Shown one piece after another: positions 1 through 8,751 of a stretch of DNA of 37,215 bases (its first letter is position 1; every line of letters starts with the position of its first letter). The notes beneath the pieces are model-generated. The model was not told where the DNA came from. It was given only the letters and a program-made list of their open reading frames with translations, and did no database searches. The translations under genes and the position numbers were made by a program. The stretch is from positions 1 through 37,215 of the forward strand of contig NZ_VOBR01000048.1 in the NCBI RefSeq assembly GCF_007845675.1, in the 5' to 3' direction. This DNA is from Lentzea tibetensis. GTDB taxonomy: Bacteria > Actinomycetota > Actinomycetes > Mycobacteriales > Pseudonocardiaceae.

Positions 1-117
1 GAGGGGCTCGCTGATCACCAGAGGTCGCCACATCGAAAATGCCCTGTCAAGGCGGAAAAGCTGCCTTGACAGGGCATTTTCGATGTGGCAAGGCTTCGCC
101 TGATCAGCGAGCCCCTC
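1..117. repeat. Complex palindromic element, copy L (117 bp)
   Basis: Seen directly: outer arms 1-17 and 101-117 are perfect reverse complements (17 bp, starting GAGGGGCTCGC). Inner arms 27-53 and 63-89 are a perfect 27-bp stem closing a 9-nt loop (54-62). Between the stems lie an unpaired 9-nt left side (18-26) and an 11-nt right side (90-100). The left side can fold as CC-AGA-GG and the right as GGC-TTC-GCC, so the whole can form a four-way junction or cruciform. A second copy with the same frame but a different inner stem lies at 37100-37215 in the same orientation. Similarity runs past the arm: 118-125 here matches, in reverse complement, 37092-37099 beside the other copy, so the element is probably longer than the window shows. 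No coding capacity is supported. Its function is unknown. Confidence 0.9.
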
Positions 118-234
118 CCCACCCCCTGCCCTCCGGGAAAGTTTGTTCTGATCATTTGGCTGCCGGTTTGTGTTCGGGGGCCGCGCCCGTTTGGCAGTGC
201 GGGGGGTTGGGAGTGCGGCGGGCGCTCTTTTCTT

Positions 235-470
235 TTGGTATCTGCCGGTTTCGTCGGGCTCTCTTGGTGCCTGCCGGTTGGGGCGGTGGTCTGTTGGTAT
301 CTGGCGGTTGGGGCGGCGCCCCCTTGGTGCCTGCCGGTTCGCTGGGCTCTCTTGGTGCCTGCCGGATTCGCCGTGCTCGCCAGGTTCGCGGCGGTGTCGG
401 CGGCGCTCCCTTGGTGCCCGCGCTTTGGTCTGTGCTTCCTTGGTGCTGCGGTTTTCGCTGTGCTCTTGGG
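235..470. repeat. Degenerate tandem repeat, period 29-30 bp, about 9 units
   Basis: Copies of a core resembling TTGGTGCCTGCCGG begin near 235, 264, 294, 324, 352, 381 (badly decayed), 411, 440 and 466, so the spacing is 28-30 bp apart from the last, shorter unit. Units are contiguous, without unique spacers, and drift away from consensus to the right. The rest of the 118-547 gap holds no gene I can support: frames open on both strands here are low-complexity and lack a ribosome binding site. The array ends about 80 bp before the start of the small secreted-protein gene. It could be a replication-slippage array or a protein-binding array; nothing in the sequence decides which. Confidence 0.7.
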
Positions 471-547
471 ACAGTCCCGTTGACCGCCGGGGCGGACAGT
501 CGTTGAATGTCGCACGCGGCGGCACCCCGGACCTGAGGAGAAGCGCG

Positions 548-926
548 ATGCGGCGCACCCGAGCAGGCTTGACCGCACTACTGACCGCACTGTTGCTCGG
601 CGGCACGATCACCGTCGCCACCCCGGCCCACGCTGATGACCGAGACGGTCGTCCAGCTCAACGGCGTCATCCCCGTTGAGGTCGACGAACTGGTGTTCGC
701 CGATGGCGGCGCCACGGTGTTCGACCAGCCTCAGACCACGTCGTTCCTGATCACTGACGTGGGGACCGATCCCATCGAGTACGCGAAGGGCCTGACCAGC
801 GGCTCAGGGGACCAGCGGCTCTGCACGGTGACCTCGTCGTTCTCCAACCAGCCCACGATCGTCCCCATCACGATGCAGCGCGGCGCCGGGACCGACTGCG
901 TGTACTTCCGCATCAAGCAGAACTAG
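548..926 (+). pseudogene. Small secreted protein gene split by a frameshift
   Basis: The ATG at 548 has a good ribosome binding site (GAGGAG at 535-540, spacing 7) and opens a textbook signal peptide: MRRTR, a hydrophobic core rich in L/A/T, then ATPAHA as the cleavage site. That frame stops at 679. The frame beginning at 636 encodes a plausible mature domain of about 95 residues with two cysteines (within QRLCTV and TDCVYF), ending at 926, but it has no ribosome binding site and no signal. Joining the two near 632-638 needs a one-base change and would give one secreted protein of about 125 residues. So this is either a recent frameshift mutation or an assembly error. I do not recognise the mature domain; two cysteines suggest one disulfide. 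A hairpin terminator follows at 931-969. Confidence 0.65.
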
Positions 927-930
927 CGCG

Positions 931-969
931 AGGCCGGTCTCGGGTCGGCCGGCGACCCGAGACCGGCCT
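931..969. terminator. Bidirectional hairpin between convergent genes
   Basis: A perfect 17-bp stem (931-947 with 953-969) with a 5-nt loop sits between the 3' ends of the small secreted-protein gene (+) and the beta-galactosidase gene (-). There is no T-tract on either side, so it is either a T-less actinobacterial terminator or an mRNA 3'-end barrier. Confidence 0.7.
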
Positions 970-977
970 GTCGGGAG

Positions 978-3900
978 CTAGGCGCGGCAGCGCACCGTGG
1001 CCGCGGCCCAGTCGGCGTGGTCCCAGCCGTTGCCGTTGCCGCCGTCGGTCACCACTAGCCGCAGCGTGGTCGCACCGGACACGTCCACGTCGACCGGCAC
1101 CCCCGCGGCCGTGCCGGTGACCACGGGACTCGCATACCGGCGCTCGCCGTCGGCGTACACCTCGAAGCCGACGCTGCCCTGGCCGCCGGTCTCGTCGTCG
1201 ACCCCGGCCACCGCTGTGAAGCGCGTGCAAGCGCCACCGAGGTACAGCTCGACAGAGGACTCGGCGTGCGCGCCCAGGCCCGTGGCGAACTTGGTGCCGC
1301 GGATGCTGATGCCCGCGCCGTCGCCGCGCTGGTTCTCGCCGTTGCTCGTGTCGCGTTCGACCGGGCCCCAGCCGTTGGACTCGCTGACGAAGTCCAGTTT
1401 CGACACCACCGTGTCGCCGCGAGGTGAGGGTGGGGTGGCGGCGAAGTCGAGTGACGTCGTGGTCGACGCTGCGCCCGCGCTCACCTCGGCCAGTACCGGG
1501 CGTGCGCCGACCGGCGTGCCTGGGCCCCGCGTGAGGGTGAAGCGGACTGACTTGGTGTCGGTCACCGAGCCTAGATCGAACTGGGCCGGTGACGCGGTCC
1601 AGCCGGTGGGGGCGTGCACGGCGCCGCGCACCGCGGCGAGCGGGGCACCGCACGGGTTCGAGACGACCAGGTCCACCGGTACGGACTCGCCCGGCTCCAC
1701 GGAGGTGCGGGTCGCCTTCAGAGTGGCCTGCGGCGTGCAGTCGACGCGGGAACCCAGCTTGCCCGTCATCACCTCGGTCGGCGTGAGGGGGCGCAGTAGC
1801 ACCGAGTACGCGTACTCGCTCGACGCGTTCACGCGGTACTGGGGCAGCGGGGCGTGGAAGGTCTCGGACACGCCGGTCACGCGGTGGTCGACGTGCAGGG
1901 TCGTGCCATCCTTGTTGGGCTGCAAGGCGAACGGATACGCGGCGCGGTCCAGGTCGTCGTAGCGGGACACCCGGACGTCCAGGTCGCCCGCGACCATCAG
2001 GCCGCCGGTGCGGCCGTCGGACAGGGTTGCCCAGCGGGTGTCGGCGTGGTTGCCGTTGTCCTGCGGCTTGTAGTAGTCCTGGTGCTCGCGGTCCACAGTG
2101 GACTGGTAGACGCCGAGCGGGGTGCCCAGCTTGCGGTCGTCGTAGTTCTCGCCCGGACCGCGGCCGTACCAGGTGAAGCGCTGGAACTCGTCCGGCACCT
2201 TCAGCTTGAAGCCGATGTTCGGCAGGTACGACAGGTCGCGCATCCTGCCCGCCGCGGCCACCCGGTGGGTCAGGCGGATCTCGCCGTCGCCGGACACGCG
2301 GTAGGTGAACGTCTGGCCGAACGACGCGTCGGTGACGCCGGACGCGGTGGAGCGCACGGTGATCAGCGCGTCGTCGCCGTCGCGCGTCACCTCCACCGCC
2401 GAGGGCGAGGTGGCGAGGCGGTCCAGGCCCGCGCGGTACCACGACGAGTCCTCGCTCATGAACTCGTTGCTCAGCGGCGCGCGCCACGCGTCCAGCGACG
2501 GGCCGGTGCGCAGCAGCTCGGTGCCGCGGACGCGCATGGAGGTCAACGTGCCCTGCGCGCGGGAGAGTGCGTAGCGGAAGCCGGGGCCGGTGACCACGAC
2601 CTCGCGGTCGTTCGACTGCACGGCTACCGGGTCGCGTGGTGCGCCGGTGTGCAGGCCCGCCACGAGTGAGCCGCCGACCTGGAACTGGGCCACGCCCACC
2701 TCGGCGCCGGTCTTGCGGTTGATCGCGCGAGTGGTCAGCGTTCGTTCCACCTGCGAGGTGAAGGACGGCAGCTTGGTGGTGCCGACCTTCAGCGGGCGGT
2801 TCTCCGCGGCCACGGTGCGGCCGTTCTCCTCGACGCGCCAACGGAGTTCGAGGTCATCGGTGCCGGTGAACACGCGTTCGCTCGCGATGGTCAGGTCACC
2901 GTCCTGATAGGACATGTGGATGGGGGAGTGCACGGCCGCCAGCTCCGCCGCCTCCGGCTGGAGCCTGCGGTCGGACCACACCACGCCGTCCACACCACCG
3001 GTGCCGGCTCCGTAGGACTCCTTGCGCCCCTTGTCCTCCAGCGTCTCGAAGTCCAGTGCGAGCACGGCGGTGGACTTCGGGTCGGCGGTCAGCTCGGACT
3101 CGGTCAGCGCGCGGTGGTAGACGCGGACCTGGTCGATCACGCCGTGCGCCATGCGCGCGGTCGTGTTCTCCTGCATCTCCTCCGCGTCGCGGCCGATGTT
3201 CACCGGCCAGTGCGAGAACGCGATCTCGCCGGTCCACGCGCGGGTGCCGACTTCGCGGCCGTCGACCAGCAGGCGCAGCAGGTTCCCGTCGAACGTGCCG
3301 GTCACGCGGTGCCAGTTGCCGGTCCAGTCGGCGGGCACCTTCGCCTGCGCGACGTGCCAGCCACCCGCGCCGTACACGTGGAACTCCAGCGTGTCCGCCG
3401 ACGGCATCTTCAGCGCGTACTGGTGGTTGCCCTTCGAGATGATGGTGAAGCTGCCGGACCACGAGTCCGGCTTCACCCACGCGTCCAGCGTGAGCCCCTT
3501 GGACACCGCGTCGAACTTGCGGTCGCGGTAGACCTCGACGAAGTCGTCGAGACCGCTCAACGACAAGGCTTTGCCGACGCGACCGTCCACATGTGACGGA
3601 GCGCCGGTCAGATACGTGAAGATGTCGTTGCCCGACGAGTCGGGTGTGGTGAGCAGCGGCAGCTCGATGTTCTGCTCCGCCCAGTCCCAGATGAAGCCGC
3701 CCTGCGTCTGCGGGTGCTTGCGGATGACGTCCCAGAACTCCTTGAAGTTGCCGAGGCTGTTGCCCATCGCGTGCGCGTACTCGCCCATGACGATCGGCTT
3801 GGTCGTGCGCTGCGCCATCGACTCCAGCCCGGCGGGCGACGGGTAGCGCGGACCCCAGATGTCGGCGAACGGCGCGTCGCCGTCCGGCCCGTTCGACTGG

Positions 3901-5342
3901 TGGTACAGCGGCCTCGTGTCGTTCTTGCGCGCGTACTCGGCCATCGAGTAGTGCGCCTTGCCGAGTCCCGCCTCGTTGCCGGTGTCCCAGATGATGACGC
4001 TCGGGTGGTTCTTGTCGCGCTGCATCATCGCGGTGAACCGGTCGAGGAACGCGGCCTGCCACTCCGGCCGCTCGGCCAGGCAGTTGTTCGGGCACGCGTC
4101 GTGGTGGTGCGTCTCGACGTCGATCTCGTCCGCGATCATGATGCCCTCGCGGTCGGCCAGCTCGTACAGGTACGGGTCGCTCGGGTAGTGCGACGTGCGC
4201 ACGGCGTTGACGTTGAGCCGCTTCATCAGCTCGACGTCGCGTTCCTGCTCGGCGCGGGTGAGGTGCCTGCCGCCCTTGACGGACGTCTCGGCCCGGTTCG
4301 TGCCCTTGATCAGCACGCGCTTGCCGTTGATCAGCAGCTGCTTGTCGCGGACCTCGACCTCGCGGAACCCGACCGGCTGCCGCGCCACCTGCACGACCCG
4401 GCCACCGGCGTCGAGCAGCTCGATGACGAGCGTGTGCAGGTTCGGCGTCTCGTCCGTCCACTTGGCCGGGTTGCTCACCCTGCCGCCGGTCACCGGCACC
4501 ATGCGCCCGTTCGCGTCGTACAACGTGGTGCGAGTGCGGTGCCGCGCAACGGAACCGCCGATCTCGACGTTCGCGGACAACGTCGCGTCGCGGTACTCGG
4601 CGTCGAGATCGGTCTTGATCGTCACGTCGCGCAGGTAGGCCGCGGGGGTCGAGTAGAGCCACACCGACCGGAATATCCCGCTGAAGCGCCACTGGTCGAC
4701 GTCCTCCAGATGAGACCCGGAGCCCCAGCGGTGCACCTGCACGGCCAGGATGTTGGGGCCCGCCTTGAGGTGCTTGCTGATGTCGAACTCCGCGGGCGTG
4801 TAGCCGCCCTGGTCGTATCCGGCGTAGTTCCCGTTGACCCAGACGAAGTATCCGCTCGTCACGCCTTCGAACCGCAGCACCGTGCGGCGCGCGGCCCAGT
4901 CGTCCGGCAGCTCGAACGTCTTGGTGTACGCGCCGGTCGGGTTGACGTCACGGGGTACGCGCGGCGGGTCGTCCGGCCACATCTCGGTGGGGATGTTGCG
5001 GAACATCGGGTGATCCAGGCCGTCCGTTTGCCACGTGTGCGGCACGGAAACGCTGCGCCAATCGGCGTTTTCCCTGTTCTGGAAGCCTTTCGGCACGTCC
5101 TGCGGCCGCTGCGCCATCCGGATGCGCCACTCGCCGTCCAGTGAGCGCACCCACGGGGAGTCGGCGCCGCGCACCGCGTCCCGCACGTTCGCGTACGGTT
5201 TCAGCTCCGCGTGCGGCGGCACCTGCCCCTCGGCCACCATCTGCGGATTCTCCAGGTATGACTGGACGTCCGGATCCGCGGACGCAACCGCCGCAGGGGT
5301 GAAGGAGAGCGTCAACAGCACTGCGAGCGCGTGTCGGAGCAT
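978..5342 (-). CDS. Secreted GH2 beta-galactosidase, multidomain
   Basis: Glycoside hydrolase family 2 enzyme of about 1454 residues. Numbering from the ATG at 5342: signal peptide 1-22 (MLRHALAVLL to ASA); GH2 sugar-binding domain about 60-235; Ig-like domain to about 330; TIM barrel about 330-565. The acid/base Glu is in TGNEAG (about E457, E. coli GNESG) and the nucleophile is in GEYAHAMGNS (about E521). A LamG/concanavalin-like domain (about 570-760) is inserted after the barrel, followed by the beta-galactosidase C-terminal domains, a NEW3-type Ig-like domain and a C-terminal NPCBM-like module. It probably hydrolyses beta-galactosides of plant or microbial polysaccharides outside the cell. 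Start choice: an upstream ATG at 5366 lies between the -35 and -10 boxes of the likely promoter, whose -10 ends 8 nt before 5342. It is convergent with the gene at 548 and divergent from the MMPL gene. Confidence 0.93.
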   Translation of the reverse strand: MLRHALAVLLTLSFTPAAVASADPDVQSYLENPQMVAEGQVPPHAELKPYANVRDAVRGADSPWVRSLDGEWRIRMAQRPQDVPKGFQNRENADWRSVSVPHTWQTDGLDHPMFRNIPTEMWPDDPPRVPRDVNPTGAYTKTFELPDDWAARRTVLRFEGVTSGYFVWVNGNYAGYDQGGYTPAEFDISKHLKAGPNILAVQVHRWGSGSHLEDVDQWRFSGIFRSVWLYSTPAAYLRDVTIKTDLDAEYRDATLSANVEIGGSVARHRTRTTLYDANGRMVPVTGGRVSNPAKWTDETPNLHTLVIELLDAGGRVVQVARQPVGFREVEVRDKQLLINGKRVLIKGTNRAETSVKGGRHLTRAEQERDVELMKRLNVNAVRTSHYPSDPYLYELADREGIMIADEIDVETHHHDACPNNCLAERPEWQAAFLDRFTAMMQRDKNHPSVIIWDTGNEAGLGKAHYSMAEYARKNDTRPLYHQSNGPDGDAPFADIWGPRYPSPAGLESMAQRTTKPIVMGEYAHAMGNSLGNFKEFWDVIRKHPQTQGGFIWDWAEQNIELPLLTTPDSSGNDIFTYLTGAPSHVDGRVGKALSLSGLDDFVEVYRDRKFDAVSKGLTLDAWVKPDSWSGSFTIISKGNHQYALKMPSADTLEFHVYGAGGWHVAQAKVPADWTGNWHRVTGTFDGNLLRLLVDGREVGTRAWTGEIAFSHWPVNIGRDAEEMQENTTARMAHGVIDQVRVYHRALTESELTADPKSTAVLALDFETLEDKGRKESYGAGTGGVDGVVWSDRRLQPEAAELAAVHSPIHMSYQDGDLTIASERVFTGTDDLELRWRVEENGRTVAAENRPLKVGTTKLPSFTSQVERTLTTRAINRKTGAEVGVAQFQVGGSLVAGLHTGAPRDPVAVQSNDREVVVTGPGFRYALSRAQGTLTSMRVRGTELLRTGPSLDAWRAPLSNEFMSEDSSWYRAGLDRLATSPSAVEVTRDGDDALITVRSTASGVTDASFGQTFTYRVSGDGEIRLTHRVAAAGRMRDLSYLPNIGFKLKVPDEFQRFTWYGRGPGENYDDRKLGTPLGVYQSTVDREHQDYYKPQDNGNHADTRWATLSDGRTGGLMVAGDLDVRVSRYDDLDRAAYPFALQPNKDGTTLHVDHRVTGVSETFHAPLPQYRVNASSEYAYSVLLRPLTPTEVMTGKLGSRVDCTPQATLKATRTSVEPGESVPVDLVVSNPCGAPLAAVRGAVHAPTGWTASPAQFDLGSVTDTKSVRFTLTRGPGTPVGARPVLAEVSAGAASTTTSLDFAATPPSPRGDTVVSKLDFVSESNGWGPVERDTSNGENQRGDGAGISIRGTKFATGLGAHAESSVELYLGGACTRFTAVAGVDDETGGQGSVGFEVYADGERRYASPVVTGTAAGVPVDVDVSGATTLRLVVTDGGNGNGWDHADWAAATVRCRA

Positions 5343-5350
5343 GTTCCCTG

Positions 5351-5380
5351 ACGCTAGGGACGGCATGACAACGTCGTCAA
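5351..5380 (-). promoter_or_regulatory. Promoter of the beta-galactosidase gene
   Basis: On the minus strand, TTGACG (5380-5375), an 18-bp spacer and TAGCGT (5356-5351) make a good -35/-10 pair. Only 8 nt separate the -10 from the ATG at 5342, so the transcript would be leaderless or nearly so. Confidence 0.55.
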
Positions 5381-5406
5381 GAAATGTCCGATGAATCTGT
5401 CCGGGT

Positions 5407-5412
5407 TAAGGT
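5407..5412 (+). promoter_or_regulatory. -10 box of a leaderless start (MMPL gene)
   Basis: TAAGGT fits TAnnnT and ends exactly 6 nt before the ATG at 5419, which has no ribosome binding site. I see no convincing -35. Confidence 0.45.
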
Positions 5413-5418
5413 CCTTCG

Positions 5419-7446
5419 ATGCGCTGGACTCTGCCCGCTCTGCTGGTCGTGTTGTGGCTCGTCGTCGGTGGCATCGGCGGACCGTTGCAGGGCCAGTTGG
5501 CCGACGTCCAGAAGAACGACAACGCGTCGTTCCTGCCCGAGTCCGCCGAGGCGACCGAGGTCGCCGACCTGCAGAAGCGGTTCGCGGACAAGCAGTCCCT
5601 CCCCGCGCTCGTCCTGTTCGAACGCGACACCGAGCTCACGCAGGACGACCTCATCCTGATCAACGTCAGGACGAACGCGGTGCGCGGCAACGACTTCGTC
5701 GTCGGCCAGGTGTTCGGGCGGCCGTCGGAGGACCGCAAGGCGTTCCAGGTGCTCGTGCCCATGCGGCCTGCCGGGTCGGAGACGACCGAGCTGGTCGCCG
5801 ACCTGCGGACGCAGATGGGGGAGGCGCTGCCGGACGGGCTGCGCGTGTACGTGACCGGCCCGGCCGGGCTGCTCGGCGACTTCGCCAAGGCGTTCGACGG
5901 CATCGACGGCCTGCTGCTCGGCGTGACGGCGATCGTGGTCGCGGTGATCCTGGTGATCGTCTACCGCAGCCCGATCCTGCCGCTCGTGGTGCTGATCAAC
6001 GCCGGGCTGGCGCTGTGCGCGGCCGTGCTCGTCGTGTACGGGCTGGCGAAGTCCGACGTGCTCACGCTGAACGGCCAGAGCCAGGGCATCCTGTTCATCC
6101 TCGTGTTCGGCGCGTCGACGGACTACTCGCTGCTGCTCGTCGCCCGGTTCCGCGAGGAACTGCACAGCGAGGAGACGCGCTGGCCCGCGCTGCGCACCGC
6201 GTGGAAGCAGTCGTTCGAACCGATCGTGGCGTCCGCGGGCACCGTGATCCTCGGCCTGATGTGCTTGCTGCTGTCCGACCTCAAGTCGAACCAGGGCCTC
6301 GGCCCGGTGGCCGCGATCGGCGTCACCGCGTCCGTGCTGGCGACGCTGACGTTCCTGCCCGCCGTGCTGGCGCTGCTCGGGCGCTCGGCGTTCTGGCCGT
6401 TCCGCCCGAAGACGGGCACGGACCCGCACAGCCCGCGTTCGCTGTGGACGCGGGTGGCCGCGTTCGTCGGGCGGCGGCCGCGCTGGACGTGGCTGGCCAC
6501 GGCCGTCGTGCTGCTCGCCGGGGTGGCGTTCGTGCCCCAGTTCAAAGCGGACGGCGTGCCGCAGACCGAGCTGTTCCTGACGCCCGTGGAGTCCGTGCAA
6601 GGCCAGGAGGCGCTGAACAAGCACTTCCCCGGCGGCACCGGCTCACCGGTCGTGATCATCGCGCCAGAAGGCTCCGATGTGGAGGCCAGGGTGCGGGCGT
6701 TCGACGGCGTGAACGACGTCCAGCGCAACCCGAAGACCGTCGACGGCCTGGTCGAGCTGCGCGCCACGCTGAAGTACCAGGCGGACAGCCCCGAGGCCGT
6801 CGCGACGGTGCGTCAGCTGCGGGCCGACCTGGACGCGAAGGTCGGCGGCTCCACCGCCGTGCAGGTCGACGTGCGGGACACGGCCAACCGCGACCTGCGC
6901 ACGATCATCCCCATCGTGCTGGTGGTGATCTTCCTGGTGCTCGCGCTGCTGCTGCGCGCCCTGCTGGCGCCGGTGCTGCTGATCGCGACCGTGGTGCTGT
7001 CGTTCGCCGCGACGCTCGGCGTGGCCGCGCTCGTGTTCAACAACGTGTTCGACTTCCCCGGCGCGGACCCGAGCGTGCCGCTGTTCGCGTTCGTGTTCCT
7101 CGTGGCGCTGGGGATCGACTACAACATCTTCCTGATGACGCGGGTGCGCGAGGAGTCGCTGCTGCACGGCACCCGCGCGGGCACCCTGCGCGGCCTGACC
7201 GTGACCGGCGGCGTGATCACCTCGGCGGGCGTCGTGCTGGCGGCGACGTTCGCCGCGCTGTCGGTCCTGCCGCTGCTGTTCCTGGCCCAGATCGCGTTCC
7301 TGGTGGCGTTCGGCGTGCTGCTCGACACGCTGCTGGTGCGATCACTGCTGGTACCGGCCCTGACCGTCGACATCGGCGGGCGCGTGTGGTGGCCTGCGCG
7401 TTTCCCAGCAGACGGAAAGTCCGCTCCAGCGCTCCGCTCGGGTTAG
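5419..7446 (+). CDS. MMPL family transporter (RND superfamily)
   Basis: 675 residues with the twofold MMPL architecture. There is one N-terminal membrane helix (about 4-20), an extracytoplasmic loop (about 25-160) and a membrane bundle (about 165-350). The pattern then repeats with a helix at about 355-375, a loop, and a second bundle at about 490-655. Family members are proton-driven exporters of lipids, siderophores or drugs at the cytoplasmic membrane; the acidic/tyrosine-rich membrane motifs [10 protein letters not shown] and [10 protein letters not shown] are present. The substrate cannot be read from sequence. It lies 10 bp upstream of mshC in the same direction, and its stop codon overlaps the likely mshC -10 box, so mshC can be transcribed independently. 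Confidence 0.9.
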   Translation: MRWTLPALLVVLWLVVGGIGGPLQGQLADVQKNDNASFLPESAEATEVADLQKRFADKQSLPALVLFERDTELTQDDLILINVRTNAVRGNDFVVGQVFGRPSEDRKAFQVLVPMRPAGSETTELVADLRTQMGEALPDGLRVYVTGPAGLLGDFAKAFDGIDGLLLGVTAIVVAVILVIVYRSPILPLVVLINAGLALCAAVLVVYGLAKSDVLTLNGQSQGILFILVFGASTDYSLLLVARFREELHSEETRWPALRTAWKQSFEPIVASAGTVILGLMCLLLSDLKSNQGLGPVAAIGVTASVLATLTFLPAVLALLGRSAFWPFRPKTGTDPHSPRSLWTRVAAFVGRRPRWTWLATAVVLLAGVAFVPQFKADGVPQTELFLTPVESVQGQEALNKHFPGGTGSPVVIIAPEGSDVEARVRAFDGVNDVQRNPKTVDGLVELRATLKYQADSPEAVATVRQLRADLDAKVGGSTAVQVDVRDTANRDLRTIIPIVLVVIFLVLALLLRALLAPVLLIATVVLSFAATLGVAALVFNNVFDFPGADPSVPLFAFVFLVALGIDYNIFLMTRVREESLLHGTRAGTLRGLTVTGGVITSAGVVLAATFAALSVLPLLFLAQIAFLVAFGVLLDTLLVRSLLVPALTVDIGGRVWWPARFPADGKSAPALRSG

Positions 7447-7449
7447 ATT
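7444..7449 (+). promoter_or_regulatory. -10 box of a leaderless mshC transcript
   Basis: TAGATT ends 7 nt before the mshC ATG, and its first three bases are the stop codon of the preceding MMPL gene. There is no ribosome binding site before mshC. Confidence 0.45.
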
Positions 7450-7456
7450 CGAGGCC

Positions 7457-8695
7457 ATGCAGACCTGGTCAACGATTCCTGTGCCGCGGGTTCCGGGTGA
7501 ACCCCGCCCCCTGCGGCTGTTCGACACGGCTACGGGCGAGACAAGGCCCACCGCGCCGGGAGACACCGCCAGGTTGTACGTGTGCGGCATCACGCCCTAC
7601 GACGCGACGCACCTCGGTCACGCGGCGACGTACCTCGCGTTCGACCTGGTCAACCGGGTGTGGCTCGACAACGGCCACGACGTCCACTACGTCCAGAACG
7701 TCACCGACGTCGACGACCCGCTGCTCGAGCGGGCCGCGCGCGACAAGGACGACTGGGTGGTGCTCGCCATGCGCGAGACCGCCCTGTACCGCGAGGACAT
7801 GGAGGCGCTGCGCGTCCTGCCCCCGCGCGAGTACGTCGGCGCGGTCGAGGCCATCCCCGAGGTGGTCGAGATCATCGCCAAGCTCCTGGCCGACGGCGCC
7901 GCCTACCGCGTCGACGACCCCGAGCACCCCGACGTGTACTTCTCCCGTGACGCGAGCGGCCACTTCGGCTACGAGTCGAACTACGACGAGGAGACGATGC
8001 TGCGCTTCTTCGCGGAGCGCGGCGGCGATCCGGAACGGCCTGGTAAGCGCCATCCTCTCGACGCACTGCTGTGGCGCACGGCGCGTCCCGGCGAGCCGTC
8101 GTGGGCGTCCGAGCTGGGGGAGGGGCGGCCCGGCTGGCACATCGAGTGCAGCGCCATCGCCCACAACCGCCTCGGCATGGGCTTCGACGTCCAGGGCGGC
8201 GGGTCGGACCTGATCTTCCCGCACCACGAGTACAGCGCGGCGCACGCCGAGGCGCAGACCGGTGAGCACCCCTTCGCCCGGCACTACGTGCACGCCGGGA
8301 TGATCGGGCTCGACGGCGAGAAGATGTCCAAGTCCCGCGGCAACCTCGTGTTCGTGTCCAAGCTGCGGTCGCAGAAGGTCGATCCCAACGCGATCCGGCT
8401 GGCGCTGTTCGCGGGGCACTACCGATCCGACCGCGCGTGGACCGACTCGCTGCTGGCCGAGGCGCAGTCCAGGTTGGACCGGTGGCGGCTGGCCGCCGCG
8501 CTGCAGGCCGGGCCGTCCTCTGTGGACACCATCGCCCGGTTGCGGGACCACCTGGGCAACGACCTGGACACGCCCAAGGCGCTGGCCGCGGTGGACGCGT
8601 GGGCCGATGAGGCCCTGTCGACGGGCGGGAACGAGACCCACGCCCCGGCCCAGATCCGGGTGGCCGTGGACGCTCTGCTCGGCGTAGCTCTCTAG
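7457..8695 (+). CDS. mshC: Cysteine:GlcN-Ins ligase, mycothiol biosynthesis (MshC)
   Basis: 412 residues, the usual MshC length. It activates cysteine with ATP and joins it to glucosaminyl-inositol, the penultimate step of mycothiol synthesis in the cytoplasm. It is a class I cysteinyl-tRNA-synthetase paralogue lacking the anticodon-binding region. The MQTWS start is typical of MshC; the HIGH-like segment is [11 protein letters not shown] (about 46-56), with the zinc ligand Cys in VCGI (about C43). Further likely metal and substrate residues are in HIECSA and [11 protein letters not shown], and KMSKS is at 289-293. In M. tuberculosis mshC belongs to the same conserved neighbourhood as the PAC2 gene and metH; here an exoenzyme and exporter block of about 10 kb separates them. 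Transcription ends at the hairpin 8706-8735. Confidence 0.96.
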   Translation: MQTWSTIPVPRVPGEPRPLRLFDTATGETRPTAPGDTARLYVCGITPYDATHLGHAATYLAFDLVNRVWLDNGHDVHYVQNVTDVDDPLLERAARDKDDWVVLAMRETALYREDMEALRVLPPREYVGAVEAIPEVVEIIAKLLADGAAYRVDDPEHPDVYFSRDASGHFGYESNYDEETMLRFFAERGGDPERPGKRHPLDALLWRTARPGEPSWASELGEGRPGWHIECSAIAHNRLGMGFDVQGGGSDLIFPHHEYSAAHAEAQTGEHPFARHYVHAGMIGLDGEKMSKSRGNLVFVSKLRSQKVDPNAIRLALFAGHYRSDRAWTDSLLAEAQSRLDRWRLAAALQAGPSSVDTIARLRDHLGNDLDTPKALAAVDAWADEALSTGGNETHAPAQIRVAVDALLGVAL

Positions 8696-8705
8696 GAAAT
8701 GCCGC

Positions 8706-8735
8706 GGGGGCACCTCCACGGATGGAGGTGCCCCC
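8706..8735. terminator. Hairpin between convergent mshC and subtilase genes
   Basis: A perfect 13-bp stem (8706-8718 with 8723-8735) with a CGGA loop, between two convergent stop codons (8695 and 8752). There is no long T-tract. It probably serves both directions. Confidence 0.75.
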
Positions 8736-8751
8736 GACGGTTCTTCAGCAC

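Noticed and set aside
1-117. Integron attC site
   Set aside because: Imperfect palindromes with bulges resemble attC in shape, but the arms lack the RYYYAAC/GTTRRRY core, and the spacing and gene content do not fit cassettes.
235-470. CRISPR array
   Set aside because: Units are contiguous and degenerate, with no unique spacers, and no cas gene is present; the RecB-like nuclease at 29964-30845 is a stand-alone repair-type protein.
15-590. 191-codon minus-strand frame through palindrome L and the tandem array
   Set aside because: It is made of repeat-derived low-complexity sequence, has no start signals, and runs antisense through the signal-peptide gene at 548.
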